From Amarolinea aalborgensis (lineage in GTDB: Bacteria > Chloroflexota > Anaerolineae > SSC4 > Amarolineaceae), in NCBI RefSeq assembly GCF_900491745.1, contig NZ_UETR01000014.1:36961-100960 (forward strand): a stretch of 64,000 nt of DNA. Reading direction: 5' to 3'. Below the pieces are notes generated by a model, which did no database searches, had not been told where the DNA came from, and saw only the letters and a list, made by a program, of their open reading frames with translations. How positions within the stretch are numbered: position 1 is the stretch's first letter; the number at the start of each line of letters is the position of its first letter. This document shows, piece by piece, positions 50,898-60,026 of the stretch. Made by a program: the position numbers and the translations under genes.

Positions 50898-51443
50898 TCA
50901 GAGCAGGTTCGCGCCCCAGCCGCCCAACTCCTCGGTGACGAACGCTTTGAGCGCCCTGGCATCGCTCTTGGCGGGCGAGCCTGCCTTCCACGCGTCCACC
51001 ACCGCCCCCGCGAAGACGAGCGGGGCATCCGGCGCCCAGTTCTTGAACTTGGACGTGGATTCATGCTGAAATTGGTAGAAGCCGAGCAGCAGTCCTTCGC
51101 ACATCCGGTTAGCCTCCGCCCGCAGGCCGAGCGTTTGGTACCTGGCCAAATCCTGCAGGAAGGGCGCCAGCGCCGCCTCGACCAACTGATCGGCGGCTTC
51201 ACTCGGCTCGACATAGCCATCGCGCGTGCGGCCCGTCCGATCCCAAACCTCTTCGACTTTCAGGGCCTCCAACTCGTCGTACAAGGCGGCGGCCACCTCT
51301 TCTACGTCTACCGGGCTGAGGCGGGCCAACGCCATTGCGGTGATGCGCGCGGCAAGCGCTTCGTCGCTGGCTGCCAGGACTTGGAGGATGGAACTGGCAT
51401 CGGTGGGTGAAAGCCGTTCGATGATCTGTTGGACTTCCTTCAT
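50898..51443 (-). CDS. Hypothetical protein, 181 residues
   Basis: A mostly helical protein (KEVQQIIERLSPTDASSILQ, LARLSPVDVEEVAAALYDEL, then LVEAALAPFLQDLARYQTLG, ending in a Trp/Gly tail). No recognised family; the VEEVWDRTGRTRDGYVEP segment is a possible active or binding loop. Start taken at the ATG 51443; a GTG three codons upstream is possible. It pairs with the gene 25 nt downstream. Confidence 0.6.
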   Translation of the reverse strand: MKEVQQIIERLSPTDASSILQVLAASDEALAARITAMALARLSPVDVEEVAAALYDELEALKVEEVWDRTGRTRDGYVEPSEAADQLVEAALAPFLQDLARYQTLGLRAEANRMCEGLLLGFYQFQHESTSKFKNWAPDAPLVFAGAVVDAWKAGSPAKSDARALKAFVTEELGGWGANLL

Positions 51444-51506
51444 ATTCCTCACCCGTAATCCGCAGCAAGCAAAGCGCTCGGTCGTGCCCGAGCCCTGAGA
51501 TGAAGC

Positions 51507-51812
51507 TCAGACTGCCACGGCATAACGAGCGCGCCGCTCAGCGATAATCCGCTCGCTGACCTCTGGCCAGTCGTGGAGGATCACCGGGTTGACATCAGCG
51601 CCGTTTGGCCATTCGATCGTGCCGGTGTCGGCGTTCAGGCAGACCTGGGCGAACAACGCGTCATCGCGCAGGGCGCCCCACAGGGGGCCAAGAAGGAATG
51701 GCTCGAAGTCAATCACTCGCTCGCTGCCATCGTCAAACTCCAGGTGCAGACGATAGCCCGGCAGGACGACCAGGTAGCGCACGTGAATATAGGTCCCGAA
51801 TGGCGTCGACAT
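51507..51812 (-). CDS. DUF2442 protein
   Basis: A 101-residue DUF2442 protein (PGYRLHLEFDDGSERVIDFE, FEPFLLGPLWGALRDDALFA, GTIEWPNGADVNPVILHDWP). DUF2442 genes typically follow DUF4160 genes and the pair is treated as a putative toxin-antitoxin or regulatory module. GAGGAAA precedes the ATG; the DUF4160 gene ends 13 nt upstream. Confidence 0.88.
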   Translation of the reverse strand: MSTPFGTYIHVRYLVVLPGYRLHLEFDDGSERVIDFEPFLLGPLWGALRDDALFAQVCLNADTGTIEWPNGADVNPVILHDWPEVSERIIAERRARYAVAV

Positions 51813-51825
51813 GTGGTTTCCTCGC

Positions 51826-52095
51826 TTAGCGTAGACCTGCGATTTTCTGCACAGGTTCATCATTGATGAGTCGCTGCCAGTTGGCCATGAGTTCTGCCTG
51901 GTGAATTTCCGCCCACGCCAACACCAACTGCAATGGGCGACGCGGGAGCATACCCGCCAACCAGGCCGGTGGATCGATGGCAAAACTGGCCTCGTATTCA
52001 CTGTAACGTGCATGAAAGTGCGGTACAGGGTGGCGGCTAGGGTCACCGAAATACATGGTGATGATAACTCCATAGAAACGCGCAATTTCAGGCAT
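51826..52095 (-). CDS. DUF4160 protein
   Basis: An 89-residue DUF4160 protein with the family core (GVIITMYFGDPSRHPVPHFH, HARYSEYEASFAID) and a DNA- or partner-binding helix RPLQLVLAWAEIHQAELMAN. It is the first gene of the DUF4160-DUF2442 pair. Confidence 0.88.
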   Translation of the reverse strand: MPEIARFYGVIITMYFGDPSRHPVPHFHARYSEYEASFAIDPPAWLAGMLPRRPLQLVLAWAEIHQAELMANWQRLINDEPVQKIAGLR

Positions 52096-52267
52096 GAGCA
52101 GTATCCTATTCCAACATATCCTGGCAATAAGTGGATTCGCCGGAGTTCAGTAGGGTTTGGAACTACTCTTGGTCAACCATTCCTGTGCCAGATTATACCA
52201 CACGCAGCAAGACCGTCCATCTCCGGCCAGTAAGAGCGCAGCCAAGTTGGGGCGGGTGGGGTGTTTG

Positions 52268-52365
52268 GATCACGAAGTCACGAAGCAATACGAAGAGCGC
52301 GAAGAGCGTCAAATGACCGGCAGCGCGATATCTTCGTATCCTTCGCACCCTTCGTGGCTTCGCGC
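52268..52365. repeat. Short-period imperfect palindrome, type E
   Basis: Left arm units CACGAAG, TCACGAAG, ATACGAAG, GCGCGAAG face right arm units CTTCGTAT, CCTTCGCA, CCTTCGTGG around a ~30-nt loop. It fills most of the 337-nt gap upstream of the GH18 gene (52096-52432). Confidence 0.75.
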
Positions 52366-52432
52366 CCCACTTTGCACTTCCGTGGTATACTCAATCATAT
52401 CTTTATGCCCCTGCCATCACGGAGGAATCGCT

Positions 52433-54997
52433 ATGTGGCGCATAATGTTAGTCATCAGTCTCGGCCTGGTCGCCCTGGCGGGCTGGATTGGGCAGACGCC
52501 GGCCGCGCCCGCGGCCACCGACCTGGCGCTGTACGTGGATGCGCTGACGCCGCCCTGGGCGCACGAGGCGTTGTGGAAGCAGGCGCCCTTGAGCGCGCTG
52601 GACTTTGCCAGCACGGAGCAGGTGCACAGCGGCAGCCGGGCCATCCGCGTCAACTTCACCGGTTGGGGCGGCTTCTCGCTGGCGCACAACGCGGGCGCCT
52701 ACGCGGCCGCCGGCTACACCGCGCTGCGCTTCTGGCTGCACGGCGGCGCCAGCGGCGGCCAGGCGCTGGCCGTCAGCCTGGGCGATAACCGCGCGGGCAA
52801 TCCGGAGTTTGATTGGATTTACCTGGCGCCCTATTTGCCCGGCGGGGTCGTCCCGCCCAACGCCTGGACCGAGGTGACGATTCCCGTGGCCGTCCTGATG
52901 CACGACGGCGCGGCCACGCCCACGCAGTTCAATCGCCTCAATGTCTACGATGGCAACGGCAGCGGCGAAGCCACCTTCTACCTGGACGACATCAGCATCC
53001 TGGGCACGAACGGCCCGCCGCCGACCGCGACGCCAACGCCTATGCCCGGCGCGGAGACCCATCGCGGCTTGTGGGTCTGGAACGACGTGGTGGCGGGGAA
53101 TGCGCGGCAGGCGCTGTTTGCCTTCACCGCGCAGGAGCGTCTGAATTCGATATATGTCGAATCGGAGAGCTACCTGCGCAGCAACGCCGCCGCGCTGGGC
53201 GCGTTCACCGGCGAGGCCAACAGCCATGGGCTGGCGGTCGAATGGCTGCTGGGCTACGCACCCTGGGCGCTGACCCCGCATCACGCGGACCTGCTGGGGC
53301 TGATTGATCGCGCCATCACCGCGACCCTGGCCCTGCCGCCCGGCAGCCGGCCGGTTGCCATGCACCTGGACGTGGAACCGCACACGCTGCCGGAGTGGCA
53401 GACCGATCCGCAGGGCACGGCGCAGCAGTACCTGGCGCTGCTCGACGCGGTGCACAGTCGCCTGGCCGCGAGCGGTACAGGCTTAGGGTTGGTCGTGGAT
53501 ATCCCCTTCTGGTACGACGGCCAGAGCGTCACCTACGGCGGGCAGACGCGGCCATTGAGCGAGCATGTGCTCAACCGGGTCAGCGTCGCCACGCTGATGG
53601 ATTACCGCGACCATGCCTGGGGCGGCAATGGCCTGGTGACCCTGGCTGGCAGCGAGATTGCGTTTGCCGGCAGCATTGGCAAACGCGTGCGCGTCGGCGT
53701 CGAGACCAACGCGCCGGGCGGGCAGCCGGCCTACATCACCTTCTACGAAGAGGGGCGCCGGGTGATGCTCGGCGAGCTGGCCACGACGCGCAACGCCTAC
53801 GCGGGCGCGGCTGGCTTTGGCGGCGTGGCCGTGCACGATTACGACGGCTACGCCGCGCTCAACCGCCGGCGAGGCGTCGCGCCCTGGATGCCGGTCAGTT
53901 GGGATCAGGCCGCGGCGCTGGTCAGCTACCAGGCGCACGTCGGCGCGATAGACGACATTCTGCCGTTTCAGTACGAGCTGAGCGCGGCTGCCAACGGCAG
54001 CCTGATCGCGCTGGCGCCGGTGGACGCCGGCCTGATCAGCCAGATGCACGCCAACGGCCATCTGATCTTCCCCACGATCACCAACCAGTTCGATCCGGCG
54101 CGCGTGAGCACGATCATCAACAGCGCCACTCTGCGCCAGGCGCACATCCAGGTCATCCTGGCGCAGATCAACGCCTGGGGCTTCGACGGCATGGATATTG
54201 ACTACGAAAGCCTCTACGCCAGCGATCGTGACGCGTTCACGACCTTCGTGACCGAGCTGGCGAGCAGCCTGCACGGCCAGGGCAAGCGCGTCAGCATTGC
54301 CGTGCATCCCAAGACCTCCGAGCCGGGCACGTGGAGCGGCCCGCAGGCGCAGGATTACGCGGCGCTGGGGCGCGTGGTGGATCGCTTCCGCATCATGGTC
54401 TATGACTACCACTGGTCGTCCAGCACAGCCGGCCCGCTGGCGCCGCTGGCCTGGGCCGACGATGTGCTGGCCTTCGCCACGAGCGTGGTGGACCCGGCGC
54501 TGATTTGGCTGGGCGCGCCGCTCTACGGCTATGATTGGGTAGGCAGCAGCGGTGAGGGCATCACCTGGACCGACGCGATGGCGCGGCTGACGGCCAACGG
54601 CGCCGCTTTGCAATGGCAGGATGCGGATGGCAGCGGGCATGTCAAGGAGCCGTGGTTCAGCTACGGCGCGCACCAGGTCTGGTTCTACAACGGGCTGGCG
54701 GTGCGTCATCGCCTGCGCCTGGCCGATGCCTACGACATCGCCGGCATCGCGCTCTGGCGCCTGGGTCACGAGGACCCGGCCGCCTGGCAGTGGATGGATG
54801 CCTGGCGGCGTTTCTACGCCCACGGCGATCTGACCGGCGACGGCGCCACCGACATCGTGGATGTGCAGACGCTGGCCGCGCATTGGGGCGAGACCGCGGC
54901 CCAGCCGGTTTTCGACCGCTGGTATGATCTGGACCGCGACGGCGCGGTGACGCTGGCGGATGTGATTAGGGTCGCAGCGGAGTGGGATGGGAATTAG
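52433..54997 (+). CDS. Secreted multidomain glycosidase-like protein: CBM-like, TIM-barrel, GH18, dockerin
   Basis: An 854-residue exported protein. Signal peptide at 1-~27 (MLVISLGLVALAGWIGQTPA). Residues ~30-200 are a jelly-roll carbohydrate-binding-like domain, followed by a Pro/Thr linker. Residues ~215-490 look like a first TIM barrel (YVESESYLRSNAAALGAFTG, AMHLDVEPHTLPEWQ, VATLMDYRDHAW). Residues ~500-790 are a GH18-type domain with the catalytic signature FDGMDIDYESLY (DGxDxDxE, all acids present). Residues ~795-854 are a type I dockerin with two Ca2+ loops (DLTGDGATDIVDVQ, DLDRDGAVTLADV). The ATG at 52433 follows GGAGGA. It probably degrades chitin-like or peptidoglycan-like glycans. 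No cohesin protein is in the window. Confidence 0.85.
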   Translation: MWRIMLVISLGLVALAGWIGQTPAAPAATDLALYVDALTPPWAHEALWKQAPLSALDFASTEQVHSGSRAIRVNFTGWGGFSLAHNAGAYAAAGYTALRFWLHGGASGGQALAVSLGDNRAGNPEFDWIYLAPYLPGGVVPPNAWTEVTIPVAVLMHDGAATPTQFNRLNVYDGNGSGEATFYLDDISILGTNGPPPTATPTPMPGAETHRGLWVWNDVVAGNARQALFAFTAQERLNSIYVESESYLRSNAAALGAFTGEANSHGLAVEWLLGYAPWALTPHHADLLGLIDRAITATLALPPGSRPVAMHLDVEPHTLPEWQTDPQGTAQQYLALLDAVHSRLAASGTGLGLVVDIPFWYDGQSVTYGGQTRPLSEHVLNRVSVATLMDYRDHAWGGNGLVTLAGSEIAFAGSIGKRVRVGVETNAPGGQPAYITFYEEGRRVMLGELATTRNAYAGAAGFGGVAVHDYDGYAALNRRRGVAPWMPVSWDQAAALVSYQAHVGAIDDILPFQYELSAAANGSLIALAPVDAGLISQMHANGHLIFPTITNQFDPARVSTIINSATLRQAHIQVILAQINAWGFDGMDIDYESLYASDRDAFTTFVTELASSLHGQGKRVSIAVHPKTSEPGTWSGPQAQDYAALGRVVDRFRIMVYDYHWSSSTAGPLAPLAWADDVLAFATSVVDPALIWLGAPLYGYDWVGSSGEGITWTDAMARLTANGAALQWQDADGSGHVKEPWFSYGAHQVWFYNGLAVRHRLRLADAYDIAGIALWRLGHEDPAAWQWMDAWRRFYAHGDLTGDGATDIVDVQTLAAHWGETAAQPVFDRWYDLDRDGAVTLADVIRVAAEWDGN

Positions 54998-56715
54998 GAC
55001 CTGGCGCCTAACCAGGCGAGAAGCGCGTCCGGCTGCCAGGTGTTGATGACGTGCTGCGGCTCGACCCATGCCCGCCGCGCAAGGGCAATGCCAAAAACCT
55101 CCTGCGCCAGGTGACCTGGATCATGCGCGTCGGTGTTGATCGCCAGGCGGATGCCCATCTCCATGGCGCGGCGGGCATAGACGTCATCCAGATCGAGACG
55201 GTTGGGGTTGGCGTTGATTTCCAGCGCGACGCCGCTGGCTGCGGCCGCGGCCAGGACGGCATCCATATCCAGGTCAGCGCCCTCGCGGTCCGGAATCAGG
55301 CGGCCGGTGGGATGGCCGATGATGTCCACGTGCGGATTGCGGATCGCGTTCAGCAGGCGGTTGGTCACCTGGGTGCGCGGCTGGCGCAGACTGGTGTGCA
55401 GGGAGGCCACGATGATGTCGAACTGCGCCAGCACCTCATCGCTGTAGTCGAGCGTGCCATCCGCGCGGATTTCCACCTCAGCGCCCTGCAAGAGGCGGAT
55501 GGAATCCCCCAGCTCGATTTGCAGCGCCTCGATCTCCGCGCGCTGACGTACAATATCCTCCAGGCTCAAGCCGCCGGTGATGCCCAGGCCGCCCGAATGA
55601 TCGGTGATGGCGAGCACCTGCAGGCCCCGTGCCCGTGCGGCCAGGGCCATCTCCCGAATCGTGGCCCGGCCATCGCTCCAGGTGGAATGGCTGTGCAGTT
55701 CCGCGCGGCGCTGACTGCTTTCGATCAGCGCGGGCAGGCTGCCGGCCAGCGCGGCCTGGATTTCGCCGCGGTCTTCGCGCAGCTCCGGCGCAATCCAGGG
55801 CAGGCCTAGCACGGCATAGACCTCCGCCTCGGTCGCGCACAGGATTTCGCTGCCGTCCGCACGCACCAGGGCCTGATCCGACAGCGACAGCCCCCGATCG
55901 AGCGCGAGTTGACGCAGGCGCACGTTGTGCTCCTTGGAGCCGGTGGCGTACTGCAGCGCGGTGCCGAAACGTTCCGGCGGATGCACCCACAACTGCGCGC
56001 GCAGGCCGTTGACGAATTCTACGCTGGCCTTGGTGCCGCCCTGGCCGAGGATGCGCGCGACGCCTGGCTGGCTGACGAACGCCTGCATGACCGGCGCGGA
56101 ATCGGCCGCGGCCGCGAGCAGATCAAGATCGCCCACGGTGGACTTCATGCGGCGCAGGCTGCCGCCCAAGGCAGCGTCCACGACGCCGGGCGCCTGACGC
56201 AGCGCGGCCAGCATTTCCAGCGCCGCGGGCAGGGCTGCACCCAACGGCGTGCGGCCGCTGCGGCGGCCCAGCGATTCCAGGCCGGCCAGGATCTTGGCCT
56301 CTGATTTGGCGCCCATGCCGCTCAGGCTGCGCAGCTGACCGCCGCGCGCTGCCGCCTCCAACTGCGCCAGGGTGGTGACACCCAGGCTGCGCCAGAAGAG
56401 ATTGATCTTCTTGGGTCCGAGGTCGGGCACGCGCAGCAGTTCGGCCAGGGTGGCAGGCACCTCTGCCTGCAAGCGCTCCAGGAAGCCAAGCTGGCCGGTG
56501 CGCAGCAGCTCATCCATCTTATCCGCAATCGCCTTGCCCACGCCCGGAATTTCACGCAGCTTGCCTTCGCGCCAGACATCGTTGATATCACGGCCCAACG
56601 CATCCAGATTATCGGCCACCTTGCGGTAGGCGAGCGTGACGTAGATCACCTCGCCCTGAATGTCGAGCAGATCGGCGATCAAGCGAAAGGTGTTAGCGAG
56701 TTCATGGTTGGTCAT
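54994..56715 (-). CDS. polX: DNA polymerase X family protein with PHP domain
   Basis: A 573-residue bacterial/archaeal PolX for base-excision repair gap filling. N-terminal helix-hairpin-helix 8-kDa region (NTFRLIADLLDIQGEVIYVT, IPGVGKAIADKMDELLRTG), polymerase palm with GSLRRMKSTVGDLDLLAA (catalytic Asp pair in GDLD), then a C-terminal PHP phosphoesterase domain starting AELHSHSTWSDGRATIREMA with the metal His residues and INTDAHDPGHL near the end. Length is standard. The start at 56715 is preferred over a frame running 34 codons further. Its stop overlaps the GH18 gene's stop by 3 nt (convergent). Confidence 0.93.
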   Translation of the reverse strand: MTNHELANTFRLIADLLDIQGEVIYVTLAYRKVADNLDALGRDINDVWREGKLREIPGVGKAIADKMDELLRTGQLGFLERLQAEVPATLAELLRVPDLGPKKINLFWRSLGVTTLAQLEAAARGGQLRSLSGMGAKSEAKILAGLESLGRRSGRTPLGAALPAALEMLAALRQAPGVVDAALGGSLRRMKSTVGDLDLLAAAADSAPVMQAFVSQPGVARILGQGGTKASVEFVNGLRAQLWVHPPERFGTALQYATGSKEHNVRLRQLALDRGLSLSDQALVRADGSEILCATEAEVYAVLGLPWIAPELREDRGEIQAALAGSLPALIESSQRRAELHSHSTWSDGRATIREMALAARARGLQVLAITDHSGGLGITGGLSLEDIVRQRAEIEALQIELGDSIRLLQGAEVEIRADGTLDYSDEVLAQFDIIVASLHTSLRQPRTQVTNRLLNAIRNPHVDIIGHPTGRLIPDREGADLDMDAVLAAAAASGVALEINANPNRLDLDDVYARRAMEMGIRLAINTDAHDPGHLAQEVFGIALARRAWVEPQHVINTWQPDALLAWLGARS

Positions 56716-56768
56716 GGGTCTACCTGGGTTCTTCTCTCGTTCCTGCGCAAGTTCGGGATTCCCGGCCC

Positions 56769-57404
56769 TCAGAGGCCGACGAGGTGATCGGCGCGATCGT
56801 GATAGTGCAGACGCCACGTTTCGCGCCGCGGATGTTCCACATATTCGAATTGGGTGATGCCGGTGTTGCGCACCCAGACCTCACAGCGGCGCCACGGGCC
56901 GACATTGAAGATGTGATCAAACGCAACCTCAATAATTCCACCGTGACAAACCGCGGCGATGGTCTGCTGCCGATGGCGCTGCACGATTTCTTCCAGAAAA
57001 GCCCCCACGCGCGTGCGAAAGTGCATCCAGCTCTCGCCTTCGTCCATCCGAGGGGTGATCGAGTTGAACGGGCGCTCGCTGCCCCAGTAATCGGCATAGT
57101 CACGCGGCAGATCATCGTTCGGATACGGCGTATGATCGAGGCGGTTGTTGCCAATTTCACGCAGGCGGTCGTCGCGCTGCAAGGTCATGTGATAGGCTGC
57201 ACAGAGCAGGGCGGCTGTTTCCAGCGCACGGCGCATGGTGCTACAATAGAGGGCATCAATCGTGGGCAGGTGCGTGGGCAGCCACTGGGCCAGCGCGGCG
57301 GCCTGGCGCTTGCCCAGGTCGGTCAAGCCTTCGTCTTTGTTGCCCTCATTCCAGTCCTTCAGATTGACCAGGCTTTGCCCGTGTCGAATCATGAAAAGTC
57401 TCAT
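56769..57404 (-). CDS. Histidine phosphatase family protein (phosphoglycerate mutase-like)
   Basis: A 211-residue phosphatase of the RHG superfamily. FMIRHGQSLVNLKDWN holds the nucleophile His, STMRRALETAALL the second Arg, and AAVCHGGIIEVA the second catalytic His. Substrate unknown; the divergence from PhoE/GpmB types is moderate. It lies 53 nt upstream of polX on the same strand. Confidence 0.9.
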   Translation of the reverse strand: MRLFMIRHGQSLVNLKDWNEGNKDEGLTDLGKRQAAALAQWLPTHLPTIDALYCSTMRRALETAALLCAAYHMTLQRDDRLREIGNNRLDHTPYPNDDLPRDYADYWGSERPFNSITPRMDEGESWMHFRTRVGAFLEEIVQRHRQQTIAAVCHGGIIEVAFDHIFNVGPWRRCEVWVRNTGITQFEYVEHPRRETWRLHYHDRADHLVGL

Positions 57405-57495
57405 TCGTGGGATCCTTTCGTGTCATAGTTCGCACGACTCAGTGTAGGCGTCTGGCAACGATTGTCAAATTGCAGCGATTCAGTTGAGGAGCGTT

Positions 57496-58296
57496 ATGCA
57501 GTCATTCAAGGATCAAATTGTGGTCATCACCGGCGCGTCCAGCGGCATCGGTCGCGAGTTGGCGCGCGCGTTCAGCCGAGACGGGGCGACCGTCGTCCTG
57601 GCCGCCCGCTCCGTGGATGCGCTGGAGCAGTTGGCCGCGGAGCTGCGGGAGGCCGGCGGTCAGGCGCTGGTTGTGCCGACCGATGTGCGCGACTACAACC
57701 AGGTCGAACGCCTGGTCCGCGTCACGCAGGAAACCTTTGGCCGCCTCGATGTCTTGGTCAACAATGCCGGCCAGGGCTTGGGCGTGTGGGCCAAAGACTT
57801 GACCATGGGACCGGTGGAGGAACTCTTCCGCACCAACGTGCTGGCCGTCATCTACGCTACGCGCCTGGCCTTGCCCGGCATGATCGCGCGGCAGCACGGT
57901 CTCATCATCAACGTGTCGTCAGTGGCCGGCAAGGTGGGCACGCCCAGCGACAGCGTCTACGCGGCCAGCAAGTTTGCGGTCAACGGCTTTTCGCAGGGGC
58001 TGCGCGCGGAAGTGGCGCAGCACCACATTCAGGTGCTGACGGTCTGCCCGTTCTTTACCAGCGGCACCGGTTTCAGCCGAAACGTGCCCGGACGCGGCTT
58101 CGAACCGCGCAATCCCCTGCGCCGCATGAGCGCACGTCGCGTCGCGGAGCTGACCCTGCAAGCGGCGCAGCAGGGCAAACACGAAATCGTCCTGACCCGC
58201 ACGGCGCGAGTGGGCGTCTTTCTCAATCACGCCGCGCCAGGCGTGGTGAACTGGGGATTGGCCAAGGCCGCGCGCTTCATGCGACACAGAGAATGA
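57496..58296 (+). CDS. Short-chain dehydrogenase/reductase (classical SDR)
   Basis: A 266-residue classical SDR. Cofactor motif VVITGASSGIGRELARAF (TGxxxGIG), NNAG equivalent in VLVNNAGQGL, active site VSSVAGKVGTPSDSVYAASK (Ser, Tyr-x3-Lys). Likely NADP-dependent (basic residue after the second strand, LAARS). Start at 57496 follows GAGGAG; the frame upstream is open for 4 codons. Confidence 0.92.
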   Translation: MQSFKDQIVVITGASSGIGRELARAFSRDGATVVLAARSVDALEQLAAELREAGGQALVVPTDVRDYNQVERLVRVTQETFGRLDVLVNNAGQGLGVWAKDLTMGPVEELFRTNVLAVIYATRLALPGMIARQHGLIINVSSVAGKVGTPSDSVYAASKFAVNGFSQGLRAEVAQHHIQVLTVCPFFTSGTGFSRNVPGRGFEPRNPLRRMSARRVAELTLQAAQQGKHEIVLTRTARVGVFLNHAAPGVVNWGLAKAARFMRHRE

Positions 58297-58300
58297 TAAG

Positions 58301-58446
58301 TGCAAAGGGCAAAATGGATCAAGTATCCAGTGTGCCTGCTGTGTAAATCGTCGCTCACCCGATGCTCAGGATTGGAGGTGAATCAAAGATCATGACAACT
58401 CATCCAGCGCTCCACACTCCCTGCGGCGCTTTGTACTTTGTACTCT
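58301..58446. repeat. Left half of a split short-period palindrome, type G
   Basis: AAGTGCAAAGGGCAAA (58303-58318) on the left side and TTTGTACTTTGTACTCTGCA (58431-58446 continued at 60019) on the right side form the two arms of a palindrome of AAAGTGC/TTTGTAC units. The IS4 element has inserted into the right arm; removing the element and one target copy rejoins it. Confidence 0.55.
58435..58446. repeat. Target-site duplication, left copy
   Basis: ACTTTGTACTCT, identical to 60007-60018. Twelve-base duplications are usual for IS4-family elements. Confidence 0.9.
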
Positions 58447-60006
58447 TCATCCCCTGTCGCTTTTGTAAGTGACTGGGGGAGAGACCGGGAACTGGACGCG
58501 TGAGAATAAAGGGGCCAAGGAAGGCCTCTGGAAAGGGGGAGTATGGCGGCTGTGCGGCTCAATGGGCAGGCTGCCAAACACGATTGACTATCCAGATACA
58601 TGAGGGGTGCCCAGGGGACGAAGTCTTATGCAGAGTATTCGCGACCCATAATGGCTGTTGAGTCAGGTGGTTGGCGATCATGACCAGTAGCTGTTGCGTG
58701 AACAATAATGGGCTCCTTACGCAGGAGTAAAGAACAAGTTGAGCCAACGCAGCCGGTTGCGTGCGCAGGCTTGGTTAGACAAGGTGCTGTACGGCGAAAC
58801 CGACTGGCAAGCGCCAGTTCATGGTTCGGCAGCGTTGCACGTAGTCACGACCCAAGCGAAAAATGCTGTAGTCGCACTGATCGGCGGGTGCGAGTTCTTG
58901 TTGGCGTCTGTGACGGATGAGCCATTCGCCGACATAGATCATCCAGAGCACGGTGGTCGCCATGCCCAACAACAACGTATCCAAACGCTCCGGGTCATCA
59001 AGTTGGCTGTTTTCCAGATCAAAGCCGCAGCTTTTCCAGTCGCGGAAAGTAGGCTCAATCCAAAAACGCTTGCGACCGCGGCGCCAGGCGTGCGCATCGG
59101 CCGACTGATCCAAGGCCCAATAGCGCGGGGATTCCTGATTGGGAGACCAATCGGCGATGAGGTTGACCGGGCCGAAGTGATGTTCTTTGGTCAGGTACAC
59201 CTTTTGCACGTAGCGGCGCTCGCCAACGGTGAGACTCAGGTCGCGTAATGGCTGCCAGAGACCATCGATGGTCTGGATGTATAGATCGGACTTCAAGCCG
59301 ACCTGCCAGTGCCAGTGTTGATCCTGGCAGTATTGTTGCAGGGCCACCGCTCGGAACTCGGCATCCCCGTAGAAATGTACCCGTTGCGCAGGGGGTAGAT
59401 CGGGCTGCACGCGCTTGATGAGGGCAAGCTGTTCATCCGCACTCGTCGCGCCGAAGGGGATCACTTGCCAAGCCAGCGGCAACAGACGCTTGTGATAAGC
59501 GGCGCCCAAGGTGAGCACACTCCACCGATCCGCCAGATCGGTGCGGTCCATGACCAGATTGACTTCGCAACCTGTCCAATGTTGAAACAGGTTGCGCACC
59601 AAGGATCGGTAGCATCCCCGCCGATCCAACTGCTCGCTCTTGAGAAAGCGACGCACACGTTGGATGAGATTCTCTCGCTGACCAGGCAAGGGTAGTCCCA
59701 ACGCCAACGTCGCCAAATGGCAGTTGGGACTAACCGCCAAAGCCTGGCACAGCAGAGCCAGATTCGCAATCTGCGGTTTGCTCGCCGGCATCCCAAGCGC
59801 CGTCAATTGTTGCACTAACTGCCTATGTAATTGTAAACTGTTCACCGGGCACTCCTTTTGGTGGTAAGCCAGATCGATTGTTTCCAATCTACTGTATCAC
59901 TTTTGGAGTGCCTTGACTACACCTTGCTGTCGGAAAAAATACAAATAGTTCGCAAATTTAATACGCTATATCTGTACTCATTGAAAAAAAAACTGACAGG
60001 GGATGA
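58447..60006 (-). mobile_element. Complete IS4-family insertion sequence, 1,560 bp
   Basis: The ends are TCATCCCCTGTC (58447-58458) and GACAGGGGATGA (59995-60006), a 12-bp perfect inverted repeat extending imperfectly into a T-rich stretch, flanked on both sides by ACTTTGTACTCT. One transposase gene is inside (58775-59845). The long 3' non-coding segment (58459-58774) has no supported gene. The perfect ends and duplication point to a recent insertion. Confidence 0.9.
58775..59845 (-). CDS. IS4-family DDE transposase
   Basis: A 356-residue transposase. First Asp in VNLVMDRTDLAD, second in VHFYGDAEFRAVAL, and the Glu in the IS4 YREK-type signature FWIEPTFRDWKSCGFDLE (E-x6-K). The GTG start at 59845 is chosen because AAAAGGAG lies 6 nt upstream; an ATG at 59887 is in frame but lacks one. 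All catalytic residues are present and the frame is intact. Confidence 0.92.
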   Translation of the reverse strand: MNSLQLHRQLVQQLTALGMPASKPQIANLALLCQALAVSPNCHLATLALGLPLPGQRENLIQRVRRFLKSEQLDRRGCYRSLVRNLFQHWTGCEVNLVMDRTDLADRWSVLTLGAAYHKRLLPLAWQVIPFGATSADEQLALIKRVQPDLPPAQRVHFYGDAEFRAVALQQYCQDQHWHWQVGLKSDLYIQTIDGLWQPLRDLSLTVGERRYVQKVYLTKEHHFGPVNLIADWSPNQESPRYWALDQSADAHAWRRGRKRFWIEPTFRDWKSCGFDLENSQLDDPERLDTLLLGMATTVLWMIYVGEWLIRHRRQQELAPADQCDYSIFRLGRDYVQRCRTMNWRLPVGFAVQHLV

Positions 60007-60018
60007 ACTTTGTACTCT
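60007..60018. repeat. Target-site duplication, right copy
   Basis: ACTTTGTACTCT, second copy flanking the IS4 element. It is followed by GCACTTTCC, the continuation of palindrome G. Confidence 0.9.
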
Positions 60019-60026
60019 GCACTTTC

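Noticed and set aside
53483..55069. Long minus-strand open frame (about 528 codons) opposite the GH18 gene
   Set aside because: It is rich in Arg/Gly/His/Gln with no domain motifs and is fully antisense to a well-supported gene; high GC gives such frames by chance.
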